64,000 bases of DNA from Phyto melanocephala. Lineage: Eukaryota; Arthropoda; Insecta; Diptera; Rhinophoridae. Position 1 is the stretch's first letter, and each line of letters begins with the position of its first letter. The translations under genes were made by a program, and so were the position numbers. Location of the stretch: assembly GCA_941918925.1 (NCBI GenBank), contig OW799235.1:34399201-34463200 (forward strand), written 5' to 3'. The notes under the pieces were generated by a model, which searched no databases, was not told the origin of the DNA, and saw only the letters and a list, made by a program, of their open reading frames with translations. This document shows, piece after piece, positions 12,836-24,775 of the stretch.

Positions 12836-14022
12836 GTGCGGAGAGTGGTTTTTGTTTCTATATCCATAAAGTATATATTTTCTGGAACTTTATGAGTAGG
12901 GTAGTCTTTTGTCTGTCTGTCAGTGTGATGGCTGAAATCAACTTCTAATAGCTGCCACAAGTAGCACAGATCTGTATGTGGTATGATTTTGTAAGACTCT
13001 TTTAATAAATCGGTGTTGCAATACAGTACAAGCGCTCTATAGATTTAAAAGATATGAGCAAATAAACACGACTGCTTCTGTCTTTTCCCATATTTTTATC
13101 ATAAAAATAAATATTTTATGCCTAGACTAATTTAAAGACATTCTTGCTACTATTCGTAAATATATAAAAAACTGTTGGTCAAATCAGTCAATAATCGGCA
13201 AAGTTATAAGCGAAAATAATTTTGAAAAATTATGTATTTTTTTAAATTAATTTTCAAACACGCTAAAGCTACTAAAATACAAACCGTAGTGTCGAAAACT
13301 ATGGCTAAAAAAACTGACAAGTAGGTTTGTTACTAACTGAGATATAAGCACAAAAATTCAAATTCTTCGATGTGTTCTAAAATTTACAAACAAAATTTGA
13401 TTTTCTCAATTTCTGGACAACAGAAAGCAGCAACATGGATATCAAAAGAAAGGTCTTGGCTAACAGAATATATTATATTCATTGAAAATCTATTTCCATG
13501 ATGATCGCCACTATAAAATGGCATATAAAATTTTTATATATGGGTCATATCCAGTAATTAAAAATGTACCACCTTAACACCTTGAATATTGGTATCAAAC
13601 GAAAATTATTGCCCAGTGGAATACAGTAAACTATGAAAAAGTTAAAATTTAAGATGACGACCGAAATAAAATGGCAGATATATGGGTCAAATATAGTAAT
13701 TACAGCTTTGCATCCCTCAACCCCCACAATATTGGTATCAAATTTACGGGATTGACCAGTAGAATACAGTGTTCTATAAAAAAAATCCATGATCGCGCCC
13801 TAAACAAAATGGAGGATAATTTTTGTTTTTCGCAACCCCATCAGTATGTATATTAAATGAAAGGGCATGGTGTCGGAAATAATTAAACAAAATGGCGTAT
13901 AACATTTTATTTGAAATCTAGGCTAGGCTATGATGTGGTCGCTATGCCCAGTACATAATGGTGAAGGGCATGATAAAATTTTTCAGGCCCGAATAAGGCA
14001 TAATTTCTTGTTTAGTATGACA
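12836..14022 (+). repeat. Dispersed repeat family B, near full-length copy
   Basis: It starts with a degenerate head (CCATAAAGTATATATTTTCT, a CTGTCTGTCTGTC run, then ATCTGTATGTGGTATGA). A region with GATATGAGCAAATAAACACG follows, then modules of about 110 bp around AAAATGGCATATAAAAT or AAAATGGCAGATATATGG, GAATATTGGTATCAAACG-like and CCAGTGGAATACAGTAAA sequence. The 3' end reads GTGAAGGGCATGATAAAATT to TTTCTTGTTTAG, which aligns with the 3' end of family A. The same layout recurs in reverse at 16723-17668, 34190-35290 and 60930-62215. No protein is encoded; frames at 13545-13856 are translations of the modules. Confidence 0.75.
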
Positions 14023-14683
14023 TGAGAAACACCAGAGGTGCTTCACCAACTACTACAAGATTTAATGCAGATCAGGATGTAGCGATGAGGTAGATTTCAT
14101 TCTGTGTTAGAAATTAACAAGATTTGTAACGAAATCTTTTAAGTATGAAATTTCAATGCATATAAATGCACTATGAGAACCCTTGCAAATTCCATAGTTT
14201 TGAAATCTTAACTAAAATTAGGCATACATTGAAAATCAATTAGAGACGTTAAGCAGTGGTTATTAAAAAACTATTATTCCCTAATTTAAATTCAAAACAT
14301 GCTCGTGCTGAGAGCTATTCACAATATTTTTTTATTATTTAACCCAATTTTGGTCAAAAAGGTTAAAAAACGATAAAAAAAAAAATAAAATTAAGACAAA
14401 CAGCACGTGTTTAGGTATACGACGACTGTTAATATACATGATAGTTAACTGATCCCTCTATTGCATGTACTATGGGTCACTTTTAGAACGCAGTTGGTAG
14501 TCTGTCTTCCACCATTAATGTACGTACATGCTTACAAATTTAAAACAAAACAAATTGTACGAAAATTCGTAGGAGGACACAAATCAGAATGAGAATAATA
14601 TTCTCAGTATCATTATTTATTAGCTTGGGCAAGAAAAAGAGTTGACGAGATGTGAAATACAGAAAATAAACAACAATATATTA
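14023..14683. other. Non-coding, no gene recognised
   Basis: No supported feature. Confidence 0.5.
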
Positions 14684-15290
14684 GGTTCGTTCGAGTACTT
14701 TCACTGCACTTTGTAGTAAATGAGTAATTATTTAGTAAATTGAAAATTTTACTCTCAAAAAGAGAATTTGTCCAAAAAAGTACTCGAACAGAGATTTGTA
14801 AAATTTCGTAAGATTTAAGCAACAGCTGATGACAAATAAATATTGTGTTGTTTAATGGGAACTATGTACACATATGTGCAAATATGTATGTATTTAAGTA
14901 TGTGTACCTGCGCCAGATTCAGGCAGTTCCATTCTTTCATCTGTAGACATTGTTAACTAACTTTATTTCACAAACAATTTAAATTTAATAATATTTTGCA
15001 CTTTTGTTTGGATTTTCCTTTTTTTTAATATTTTCTTCACAAATTGTATACTTTTTGTTTGCTTACTTTTGTTTGTTTACCTTTTAAATCATATGTTTTT
15101 TGGTTTTGCTAAATCTTACTGCAAGAAATTTCTGTTGTAAAAATTTGCAAATACTCAGTCAAGAACTGTCACTTTTCGCTCTCTATTTGTGCTCTCATTT
15201 ACTACAAATTTGTGTAAACGAATGCAATTTCGTAAAATGCAGTAAAAATTTGTACAAATTCGTACAAATTTGTGAGTTATCGAACGAACC
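14684..15290. mobile_element. MITE with GGTTCGTTCGA terminal repeats
   Basis: GGTTCGTTCGA at 14684 is mirrored by TCGAACGAACC ending at 15290. TA dinucleotides directly outside both ends (14682-14683, 15291-15292) are consistent with a TA duplication. The inside holds near-palindromic AAATTTCGTAAGATTTA-like and ACAAATTTGTG-like sequence close to the ends. The overlapping frames on both strands are not genes. Size 607 bp; no transposase. Superfamily is uncertain. Confidence 0.65.
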
Positions 15291-16423
15291 TATTGACAAT
15301 TTAGTGAAAAAAAACTGAAGACTATTAAATGTAAACGAGTGACAAAAATACAAACGAATTGACTTACTTACAAACAACTAAAATATTTAAAATATATGAG
15401 AAGGAGTATTCGAACATCACCTTTAAGAGTCTGACTGATCACTCGTACTGCCACTAGTTGTTACCTCAGCACTCTTGTGACCACCAAATTGTTTGCCGCT
15501 CAGGTAGATTTTTATTACATCTTTTGACATCCATAAAACGGTGGCTTTAAATTTGAATTTTATGTTTTTCCATAAAATATTTTGTTCGTTTTTATGACTT
15601 TCTTCAAAACTGTACAACATTATAAATTCTCTTAACAAAAAATACCTAAAATGTTTACATTGGCTTACAAAAACAAATTTAAGAAAAAGGTTATTTTAAA
15701 TCTCTGACAATAGATCCTTAAGAATTTGTAGGCATTTAACAACTGACTTCCTTTTGGATTTTATTTATAGTCATTGAAGAATTATGTTAATTGACTAAAC
15801 CTTTATATTGTCTTTTTTCTTAAAAATAAATTTAAAAAAACTTAAGAAATTTGTAAGTGTGAGTGTATTCTACACGTAGAGGTGCTAAATAGTGGAATAA
15901 ATTATGACAGGTTTGTAAAATTGATTTTTATTTTTTTTTTTTGAAGTGGTAGTTTGAAGTGGTACTTAATAATCAATCATTATTTTTATTGTTCTGGCTC
16001 AATATAAATTAAAAACAAAACAAATTTTATATTTATTTGATTGTTTTTAGTCGTCTTATAACATAAATATTTATAAACATGATATTGAACATTTTTGTTA
16101 TCTATTAATATATATTACGTTATTTCCAAGAGATTATTGTACCAGTAGATATTTATAGAAAAATAGAATTAGTAATACCAACGACGGTCACCATATGTCT
16201 TTACTTCCGTTGGATTAATTTGTTGCTACATCATGTTGACTAGAATAATACACTCTGTATTGACAACACTGTTATTTTTTGTTATATAAATTTTATATTT
16301 TTTAGGCGTAGTTTTTTTTTAAATCTAATAAAACACTCAAATTTGCATCATATATTCAAAATTCTTATTGGAATCGATAAATTGGTCTTTGCCAATTACT
16401 TTTTAAAAATAACTTCATGTAAA
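15291..16423. other. Non-coding, no gene recognised
   Basis: No supported gene. The part next to 16424 probably still belongs to the 3' end of the mariner element there, but its terminal repeat could not be located. Confidence 0.45.
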
Positions 16424-18046
16424 TGTTGCCCGCTGCTCCGGTTCAAATGTTTAAAGTTTTGCACCCCTTTTTTGAGAATTTCGGCCTGTATTCCATGAAT
16501 AAGGCGTGTTATGTTATACTTGCTTGTCCACATAGACCAACGACTTCACATAACCCAACAAGAAGTGGTCAAGAGGCGTCAAATCACATGATCTTGGCGG
16601 TTAACTCACAGGGCCATTTCGAGAGATAAACTGCTCACCAAGTTCTTGCTTAAATATGTCCATTGTTTTACGAGCTGTGTGGCATGTGGCACCGTCTTCT
16701 CACCGTATAATCTCACATCGTAGCTTAACCTATATTTCATGTTATTCCCTATTTTCTTTATTATTTCCGACGCCATCCTCGATTTTGAATTTTTAGGTAG
16801 TTAAGTGTATTCAACTAGTCAAGCATTTTAATTTGATACACATATTGATGGGGTTAAAAAAAATTTATCCGCCATTTTGTTTTAGACGCCATCTTGGATT
16901 TAACATTTTAGAATAATTTACTGTATTCTACTGGTCAAGCCCTTTAATTTGATACCAATATTAAGGGCGTTCAAGAAGTTACATTTTAAAATACCAGATT
17001 TGGCTCATATATAAATTTACTGTCCGCCATTTTGTAGTGGCGGCCAACATAAATTTAAAGTTTTTTATAGTGCTTTTATTGTTCTAGTCAAGTCCTTTCA
17101 GATGATACCAATATTGACTCTCTCGCTTGTCTAGAAGCTGAAAAAAATTGATTTTCGTTTGTAAATTTTTAGAATATATATATAAAAAAAATTTTGTTTG
17201 CCTATAAATTTACCGATAAGAGCCCGATTTATCCAAAATTTTACACGAATATCTCTAAAGACATGTTATATCTACAAATAGTAACAAAGGTACCTATAAA
17301 TTATTCTATGGCTGAACAATTTTAATTTTGTTGGTAAAAATATAGAAAAAAACAGAGGCACTCGTGTTTATTTGCTCATATCTCAGAAAGTTATTGGGTG
17401 ATTGTGTTGAATTTCAATGGCGATTCATTCCCGGATATTTCCAAAAGACTGATACCATACACAGATCTGAGGAACATATGGTTGCTTCTAAAAGTTGATT
17501 TCAACCAACACACAGACAGACGGACAGACGGTCAGGGCTTAATCGACTCCTCTATTCATGAGCTTTCAGAAAATATATACTTTATGGGGTCGGAAATGAA
17601 AATTGTAGAAATTACAAACGGCATGACAAAGCTATATATACCCTTGTGCACCACAGGTGAAGGGTATAAGAAAGTCGCGTATAATGGCTCGATATCGTCC
17701 GACGTTGACGGTAACGTTTCTTCCATGGTCGTCTTTGAAGAATAGTGGACCGATGATGCCACCAGCCCATATACCACACCAAACTGTCGTTTTTTCGGGA
17801 TGTATCGTGTACGGCATGTGGCTGTTCTTCACCCCAGATGCGACAGTTTTGCTTGTTTACGCATTCATTTAGCCAGAAATAAGCCTCATAGCTGAACACA
17901 ATTTTTCGACCATAAAAAGTTCGTAATAAGCGATGGACATTTCTCACACAGCACGAATTTTGAAAATAAATTTCAACGATTTGCAGTCGTTGCTGGTTTG
18001 TGAGTTCTCCATGATGAAATGGCACAGTATACTGAACACTGCTCAC
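16424..18046 (-). pseudogene. mariner transposase relic split by a repeat B insertion
   Basis: On the minus strand the protein starts at 18046 (MSSVQYTVPFHHGELTNQQR) and runs through VRNVHRLLRTFYG, the N-terminal helix-turn-helix region. It then jumps to FSYEAYFWLNECVNKQNCRI and, in the next frame, GRNVTVNVGRYRAIIRDFL at about 17670. The family has FSDEAHF, so the first catalytic Asp is Tyr here, and about 100 residues are missing before it. The reading then enters repeat B (16723-17668). On its far side the transposase resumes with DGATCH, ISRNGPV, RSCDLTPLDHFLLGYVKS and LVYVDKQ (about 16530-16710), where the third Asp is kept. It is a dead copy with an internal deletion, a frameshift and a nested insertion. 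Confidence 0.8.
16723..17668 (-). repeat. Dispersed repeat family B, inserted in mariner
   Basis: Read on the minus strand it begins with TATACCCTTCACCTGTGGTG at about 17664 and continues through the head shared with family A: the ACAAGGGTATATATAGC hairpin partner, CCGACCCCATAAAGTATATA, a CCGTCTGTCCGTCTGTC-type run and GTTGAAATCAACTTTTAGAA. It then runs into three modules containing AAAATGGCGG and GATGGCGTC. The outermost 3' end is missing. The head is about 95% similar by eye to the family A copy at 52493, which indicates recent activity compared with the mariner it interrupts. Confidence 0.8.
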
Positions 18047-18859
18047 TTTTACAGATGTAGTTTGGACACAATTACCAACCAGTGCTGCCAGCCCGAAAAA
18101 CTTAGTTCATAAAAAATCACCCCTTATATTGTTTAAGAGTGAAACAATTTTGCGTCAACCAAATTCCCTTTTTCTTATTACAAGGCTTGTTCTTAGGGCC
18201 ATTAATGCAACTTGCCGTTAGTTGAAGACAGGATTTTGTGTGCACGATAAATAGTTTTGCATTATTAGAACTTCAAATATTTAATTATTATTAAATATTA
18301 ATATTATTGGATCAAAAATAATAAATGATGGCTGTATAATGCAAAGCCATTCATCGGTCCGACCAAACCCTGTCTTTAAATAAGGGCCCTTGGTCTATTA
18401 AAATTATATCTTTATTTAATTACTTAAAATAAAAATTGTGTTACCAGACTAATTATTGAAAAATTTTATATTAATCTATTTAATAGTCCACTTGTATCAA
18501 ATATATATTTATAAAGTTTGGAATGCTGCGGATAAAAGATAAGCTCTTCTGTGGAACTATAAGATATCGTAGCTCTGCCTCATTACAGTTCCGGTATGAA
18601 AACGCATGCCATTTTATAATTCAGAACAAAGATATATGGCGGAAGCGTATTTTAGTCACTCATCGATCCACTTATAAAACCAACTTGTGCTCTTATATTG
18701 TGTTTATAAAAAATTTTAATACGGATCATACAATGGTTATTCCCTTCTTATTTTTTGCAGTTGGTTGCATTACCTTTTTAACAATATTATCAAGGCCATC
18801 TATGCGCTTAAAATAGAACCAGCGATTACTTCGAATCTGGCACAACTAATGTCATTGTA
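18047..18859. other. Non-coding; mariner outer end, otherwise unrecognised
   Basis: The first ~80 bases next to 18046 should be the 5' untranslated part and terminal repeat of the mariner relic. An open frame at 18523-18816 (plus) has no motif I recognise. Confidence 0.4.
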
Positions 18860-19245
18860 TTCTGTCTCAAAATTCAGTATTTTATCTCTCTTGAATGATA
18901 TGAAGCGATTTACGCTCACCGACGTTGGGATTTATTGAAAATTTGTTTCCAAAATAAAGACAATTGATCGGAAATTGCACGAAAAATCATCTTTCCCGAT
19001 AAAGCTCATTTTCATCTTGGTGTGTAGGCTAATAAGCAAAATTGCCATATTTGGGGCTCAGAAAGTCCAACGTTGGTCCTAGAAAAGCCAATGCATTACC
19101 ACTGCCTGTTTGGAGCGGAGGTATTATTGGTCCATATTAATTTAAAAATGAGTACGGCGCAACCATTACGGTCAATGGAGCACCTATTGCACCATGAACA
19201 CAATTTCTTTGTGGCCGCTCTTCATGGTACTGTTGTGAACGATGT
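18860..19245 (+). pseudogene. mariner transposase fragment (central, first-Asp region)
   Basis: The plus-strand frame near 18975 reads KLHEKSSFPDKAHFHLGV, a stop, then ANKQNCHIWGSESPTLVLEK. This matches the mariner block around FSDEAHFxLxGYVNKQNCRI, here with the catalytic Asp kept. The following MSTAQPLRSMEHLLHHEHNF parallels the region before the second Asp, after a frame change. Both ends of the transposase are missing, and the stop after HLGV replaces the expected Gly/Tyr. It has opposite orientation to the mariner relic at 16424-18046 and is a different, less similar copy (IWGSE rather than IWGEE). Confidence 0.75.
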
Positions 19246-19419
19246 TTAGTTTAAGTAAAAATAATTAAATTTAAACTGTGAGTCAGAAAAAACTTGTACT
19301 CTCATTAGCTTTGATAAAACTTAGCCCGTTCCATACAAAAATTCTCAAAAAACCTAAATTTCTGCATATCGCATTGTATAAAATTTTTAAACATTAAATT
19401 ATTGGCATATTAATCGATA

Positions 19420-20150
19420 TTTACAGATTTATACACTTTTTGCGGAAATCTCCTTATCAAAAATTGTTGAGTTGCTTCCGTTACCTTTTTGGTTGTGATG
19501 GTTCACTTACTCATAAAATCGGACATGTGATGATACCTATTCTGTGTTTTTTTTTTCTTTTTTTACAAGAGCCTCATTAATTTCCACAGGCCGAAGTTCT
19601 GAATTAGCTACTAGTGGTACAAAATTTACATTACTCTTTACATAACACTCAAGTGCCTTTCCTTTCCATAGGAGCATGGTGCTAAATCGGGCCAGATATA
19701 TGAAGGGCTTATGTGCATTTAAAAAAAAAGTTTAAGCAGTTTTTGTAGACACTCCGTAGTATATATTTTCGTATTTATCGTACCTGATGTCACAAACGAT
19801 TGGTTTCTATTGCTACAACTGCAAATAGTTTGCCACACTAGAAACTTTTAGGGAAATTTCGTTTCATAATCCATCAAAAAGAATTTTTTTTACGATTTTA
19901 CCTCAAGTTTTTATTCTTTTGCTTCTAAGCTCTTTAGCGCATTGCGATCAGGAACTTTATGCAACTTAAACCCATCATTCGCTTTGTCTCTGCTCACAAA
20001 AGAATCAGAGGATTTAACTTTACGAGCTTTTAGACCTTCTTTGTCTCTGATGTAGTCTTTGCATCAATATTCAAGTCCTCTTTACACTATTCAATGGATT
20101 TAGAAATAGTGTGACGATGAACCTTCAAATCGTTTGGTTTTTTTTTTAGT
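19420..20150 (-). pseudogene. Tc1/mariner transposase relic, maT-like motifs
   Basis: On the minus strand, pieces in changing frames follow the transposase order. VHRHTISKSIE and CKEDLNIDAKTTSETKKV come from the N-terminal DNA-binding domain. GFKLHKVPDRNAL lies at the domain junction. FVTSGTIN is followed by IYTTECLQKLLK. YIWPDLAPCSYGKE spans the second catalytic Asp, and NVNFVPL is followed by ELRPVE. The FWPDLASCHY and PELRPIE signatures are those I know from the maT/DD37D-type branch, distinct from the other mariner relics here. At least five frame changes or stops are needed, so the copy is old. Terminal repeats were not identified. Confidence 0.7.
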
Positions 20151-20229
20151 TTTAATTATTTTTTCATGTACTTTTTTCTCCGTCTATTTTGATCGAAATA
20201 ACAGTTTATAGTTAATGACTTATAAAAGA

Positions 20230-22031
20230 CTAGCATTTAACCCGCTACTTCGTTAGCGCAGTTCTTACTATTTATTGAATACTAAAGTTCTATTTTAAAT
20301 TATTAAATTATTTTGGTTCAATTTATGAAAATTTGTATCTCTGATTCAATTTACTTAGAAAAATAAAAAGTAAAGTAAGGATATATCGGGCATATATTTT
20401 CTAACGAAACTACCGAGTTTCACAAATTAGGATTCAAAATTTGCAAAAATTACCATAAAAATATCAATTTGTTCCTTTACGAAAACTTCCACTTAGTTTA
20501 TTATTACCTACATTCAGAATTCTATGTACACAAAATATAAAAAAAATGAGGAAAAGCATTAATTTAAAGAATCTGTGTTTACAAACGTAAAAATACAAAG
20601 AGTACAATAAAAATGCGAAAAGGCTTTTTTCGTGTCTCTAATATCATTTTAATTCTCAACTTCAATCAATAATCATTTATTTCAAAAGTTTAGCTTCATG
20701 AACGTAGAAAAACCAAAAAGTCCCATTAAAATTTAGAAAAGTACCTTTTTGGTCGCCCATAACATTTTCAGTATCACCTTGTATCAATAGTGACTAATTT
20801 CGAAATTCTTGCTTCATAAACGTAGAAAATACAAAAAGTACCATAAAAATTCAAAAAAGTACCTTCTTGGTCGCCCATAACATTTTAAGTTTCACCTGGA
20901 ATCAAAAGTTTTTGATGGTACAATCCTACCTTCATCAACGTTGAAAATACAAAAAGTACCATAAGATTTCAAAAAAGGACCTTTTTAGTCGCCCATAACA
21001 TTTTTAGTTTCACCTGGAATCAATAGTCCTTTATTTTACAATACTACCTCTATAAACGTAAAAAATACAAGAAGTATTTTAGAAATGTGAAAAAGTAAAT
21101 TTTTGGTTCAAGTTCCAAATTTCAAGTTTAAAATGTTCAAATATCTATGTAACAAAATATTTTAATAGACATGATTTAAAGTCAGTAAATCTAATCTTAT
21201 TTGCATAAAAGTAATTATGTTCTAATAAGTACCAAACTCTTTTTCCGATTTTTCCCTTTCTACCCTGTTATGAATGTGTTTAAATTTTTACCAAATTACA
21301 TAATTTTTTATGTCTGGTGAAATCCAAATTAAAAATTTTGGGAAAATTGGCCGCCCAATTAGGAATTACATACATTTTCCGAAATTTTCCCCTTTTTGGT
21401 ACCTTTTTTGTCCCCAAAAAGGTTTCCAAAAATTTCACCTTAATATTTGTCCATATTCTATTAGGCAATAATAATGATCAAATTTTGTCCCATTGAATAA
21501 TATAAGAAAAGTTTCTTTTAAAAAAAGTACAAAGGGACAATTTTCACCCCTTATACATGTGGATTTGAAAAAAGTGCCGAATTTTTAATAATATTTTTTC
21601 GCGGATTACTTAAAACAGTTTAAACCTTTTTCCTAGCTTTATGTGTTTGGACGTTACGCAGTGTACCAAAAAAGTACCAAATTATAGTTTTTACCCGTTT
21701 TTTCCCCTTAGGGGTTGAAAATCCAAAAAAAGGTGGAGACACCTGTCAGCTTACTTTTTGTGCAAATTACAATACTTTTTCAATTTTATTTGCATCATTT
21801 TTAGTTTAGCAGATATAAGATTATAGATTTAACCTATTTTTACCCTTTTTTATCCCCTTTAAGTACGAATTTCCAAAAATCCCTTCTTAGTGGAGCTATA
21901 CATTGAAAGAGGAACCGATTATCCAAATTTCATCTCTCCAGCTTTTTGCGTTTGGATTGTGTGATGATGAATCAGTCAGTCATTTAATCAGTCAGTCAGT
22001 CACGTTACACTTTTATATACATATATAGATA
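20230..22031 (+). repeat. Dispersed element, ACTAGC...CCCGCTTCG head and TATATAGATA tail
   Basis: The head, with ACTAGCATTTAACCCGCTAC at about 20230, resembles the start of the element at 63619. The 3' end shows a GTCAGTCAGTCACGTTACAC run and then TATATACATATATAGATAA, like the tail at 63990. Between them lie a tandem array (20582-21110) and a region with repeated AAAAAGTACC-like words and CTTTTTTGTCCCC-like stretches. No ORF of note is present. This architecture (CCCGGCTTCG-type head, internal repeats, cag/cagt run, A/T tail) is common in arthropod genomes; I cannot assign a class. Confidence 0.55.
20582..21110 (+). repeat. Tandem array, five units of about 118 bp
   Basis: The word AACGTAGAAAA (with variants) recurs at about 20584, 20701, 20820, 20938 and 21055, a spacing of 117-119. 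Each full unit carries ACAAAAAGTACCATAAAA-like sequence, TCGCCCATAACATTTT and TTTCACCTGGAATCAA-like blocks. Units differ by point changes and small indels, so the array is not recently homogenised. Confidence 0.8.
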
Positions 22032-23799
22032 ATATCTGAAATGTTTTTAAAAATTAACGAGATTAAAAAAATAATCATTTGTTGGATCAAGGATAAGTTT
22101 GGGATGAAACAATGTATAGAAGTTTTTTCTGACTTAGTCTTTCAGTTGATTCGTTTTAATTGATGCATTAAAATTCATATTACGATTCGGAATCATCTCA
22201 ATAATCAGAGTTTTGTGGACTTCTGATTATGCAAGGAATTATCAAAAAGTAGTTAAAAAACAAAATTGAATAATTCTTTTATGTAATAACTCTTAATGTA
22301 TTAAACGTAGAAAGCCGGCGATAAGTGTAAACAAAGCATCAAATCTTATCTAGACTTACGATATTTTGTCAAAATTTCTGTTGCACAAAAACAATGCTTT
22401 ACAAAAGAAAAATCTATTTTCGAACCATGTTTGTAACATAATATTCAAATGCATATTGCAAAACTTTTATATTCCAGTACAGTGTCTACACAAATAAAAA
22501 AAAAATAAATAAATTATTAACATTTACTTTGTAGTCGAAATCAAAATTTTATTATTATTCCAAAGTAGCCAAACTTTATGTTCAGTTACACCCTCAAATA
22601 AGTGTAAATGGAAATGAAATACATATTTTGTTTAGCATTTGGTTGTTTCTTGTTGTAAATTTCACTTATAAATATTTTATTTTGCCACTATCACATTTCA
22701 TCAGCCCACATAAACGTAAACCAGATATGAAAGTACCACTGACTAGCACTCTACAAATGCAAACTCACAAACATGCTTTTCTAAGTATGGATGGATGCAT
22801 GGATGTATAAATCTGTGTTACATTAGCAGAATGATCACATCCAATAATTGGCCATGTGTTGCAGCAGCTACAGGAGCAACAACTGAACAACTTTAACAAA
22901 AAAGGTTCTTTTCAAAATAAAAAAAAATAATAAATTAAAAATCCTGAAAAAATCACAAATCTATTTTAGAATGTTCTTGCTAAGACAACAAAAGAAGTAT
23001 ATTTTTATATGAACAACAAGTATGACATATTTTGTTCTTGTTTGCCTGCCCAAACCACCAGTATTATTTATTTGCTTCTCTATTATGTTCCTCCAACACT
23101 CTTAGAGCAAACAACATGTGTGTTTGTTTCTGTGTTTATCTTTCCCAGTAAATGGATGGTCGGATAATGATCGAGTGTTGGGTAGAAATAAAATTTTAGT
23201 TCAAGATACAACGAATGAGGACAACTAGAAGAAGATGGGGTTTTTAAGGTTTGGTTATAAAAACAGTACTCAATATGAACATACATACATACATAAATAC
23301 GTGTGTGTACGTATGAGTTTCGAGTTTCGAGTGTTTGTTTATGTGCGTGTACGTGAATCTATAATCAGTTTATCAAACTAAAAACCCATAAACATATGAA
23401 CATATATGTATGTGTGCATGTTCATCTTGTAGCTACGAGTATCTATGTGTGTGAGTACAAATACGCGAGTAGTAGTCATATGTAATATTTGGTATGGTTG
23501 AGTTGTTTGTCTGACTGTCTGTCAGTTTGTTTAAATGTTTTGTTTTGCTTCGTTATTTATTTATTTGTTTGTCATCTATCATATGTATGTTGTGAACGAG
23601 TGTGTTTCTTTAAAATACATACGAAAATGCATAAAATGTTCTCTCAAATACTGGCAAAACAAACAGCCAAACTCATCATCGTCATCAGCCGGCCGGTCGG
23701 TCATACAATAATTTTAAAGAGTTGCCAGACAGTTTAAATCTGGTAATGATCACTTGTAGAAATACGGTGGTTTTCAAAATAAGAAAATTTATGCTAAAA
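22032..23799. other. Non-coding with microsatellites, no gene recognised
   Basis: Contains CATA and GTGT-type runs at about 23280-23470 and CTGT repeats near 23505-23530. No coding signature on either strand. Confidence 0.55.
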
Positions 23800-24040
23800 G
23801 TGCCTTCAGTAGGCATATATTTTACATATCCCTTGTAAATTTTTACGCTTCAAAATTAATACATGATATGTTAACCAGTTGCAACAGTGCTTCTGTAAAA
23901 GTTTTCGGATACATTTTCAATAAGAGCGTGTTCTATTAGTCATATGAAAAATACATTTCGTCTGAAGGCATATTATGTAACGCGTTGCTTTATTTCCCTT
24001 ATGGAAATTTACACATAAAAATTGAGCAAGCATGTAATTA
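23800..24040. repeat. Diverged copy of the repeat at 52068-52374
   Basis: Shares words such as CTTCTGTAAAA and AGAGCGTGTTCTATT with the MITE at 52068, in the same order. The terminal inverted repeats are not clean, so the boundaries are approximate. Confidence 0.35.
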
Positions 24041-24164
24041 TTACATAGCTTTTTTGTTATAATTAATGGATATAGAACCTAATAGTTTGGGTCCACTTTG
24101 GCAGAATGATTTGAAATGCTTTTAATTTTGATGTTCCCTATATCAATCAACGAATCGACATTAC

Positions 24165-24775
24165 TTTGTAGGTTTATACTGACGGAGTGAGACCAGGAAA
24201 GGGGGTCGTTATTGAACGGATGTCGTTCAAGCTACCGGATTACTGTAGTATTCTACAGGCTAAAAAAAAACACTTAGGCTGCTTTTAAATCGATAATAAT
24301 GAAATGGTGAGATTTTCTACTGTTGAGCGTATATGGGTACCTGGCCAATCAAGAGTTCCACAAAACCGCATTGCAGATGAACTAGCGACGAATATAACTG
24401 AAACATTTACTGATTCACCTTTTTCAATAGAAGACAGTCTTACGAGGGCACTTGTGCAAATTTCTCGCTCCCAACAATATGATAGGTTTGGTGCTCTAAC
24501 TGAACACAGTGTATTACCGAATAAAAGCCGGTAAATTAAATCTCATTTTCAACGACTTTTGTAGAAGTTGTCACGACGAGGTAGAGATCGTGCAACATCT
24601 CCTCTGTCACTGCGCCTTTGGGGGGATTTATGCCCGGTAATCGGTTGAAAATTTTCTTCACGATCTAGCAAGTGTATCCCACATCAATGTTAGAAGGATA
24701 TGCTCGTTTCTTCGTGCGTTGTGGTGGTTTGTGTTTTGGTGGGACGAGCTACATATATCACAAAAAGTTTAATTA
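24165..24775 (+). pseudogene. LINE relic: RNase H domain and 3' Cys motif
   Basis: The plus-strand pieces read YTDGVRPGKGVVIE (the RNase H first-Asp motif, family YTDGS), then LPDYCSILQAK (where the family keeps the QAE glutamate, changed to Lys here), IWVPGQSRVPQNRIADELA (the last-Asp motif WVPGHxGIxGNExADELA) and CRSCHDEVEIVQHLLCHCAF, the Cys/His motif at the 3' end of such LINEs. At the end comes SHINVRRICSFLR. RNase H followed by this Cys motif indicates an I/Loa/R1-like LINE. Stops separate the pieces and no RT domain remains, so it is a 5'-truncated dead copy. Confidence 0.8.

Noticed and set aside
17398..17745. 115-codon plus-strand ORF
   Set aside because: It is antisense to repeat B and the mariner fragment.
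18523..18816. 97-codon plus-strand ORF
   Set aside because: No recognisable motif and no splice or start evidence; left as unexplained sequence.
20582..21110. CRISPR-like array
   Set aside because: The ~118-bp units are repeats throughout with no unique spacers, and the genome is an insect's.
23489..23737. 82-codon plus-strand ORF
   Set aside because: Driven by CTGT and TTTG repeats, with no domain.
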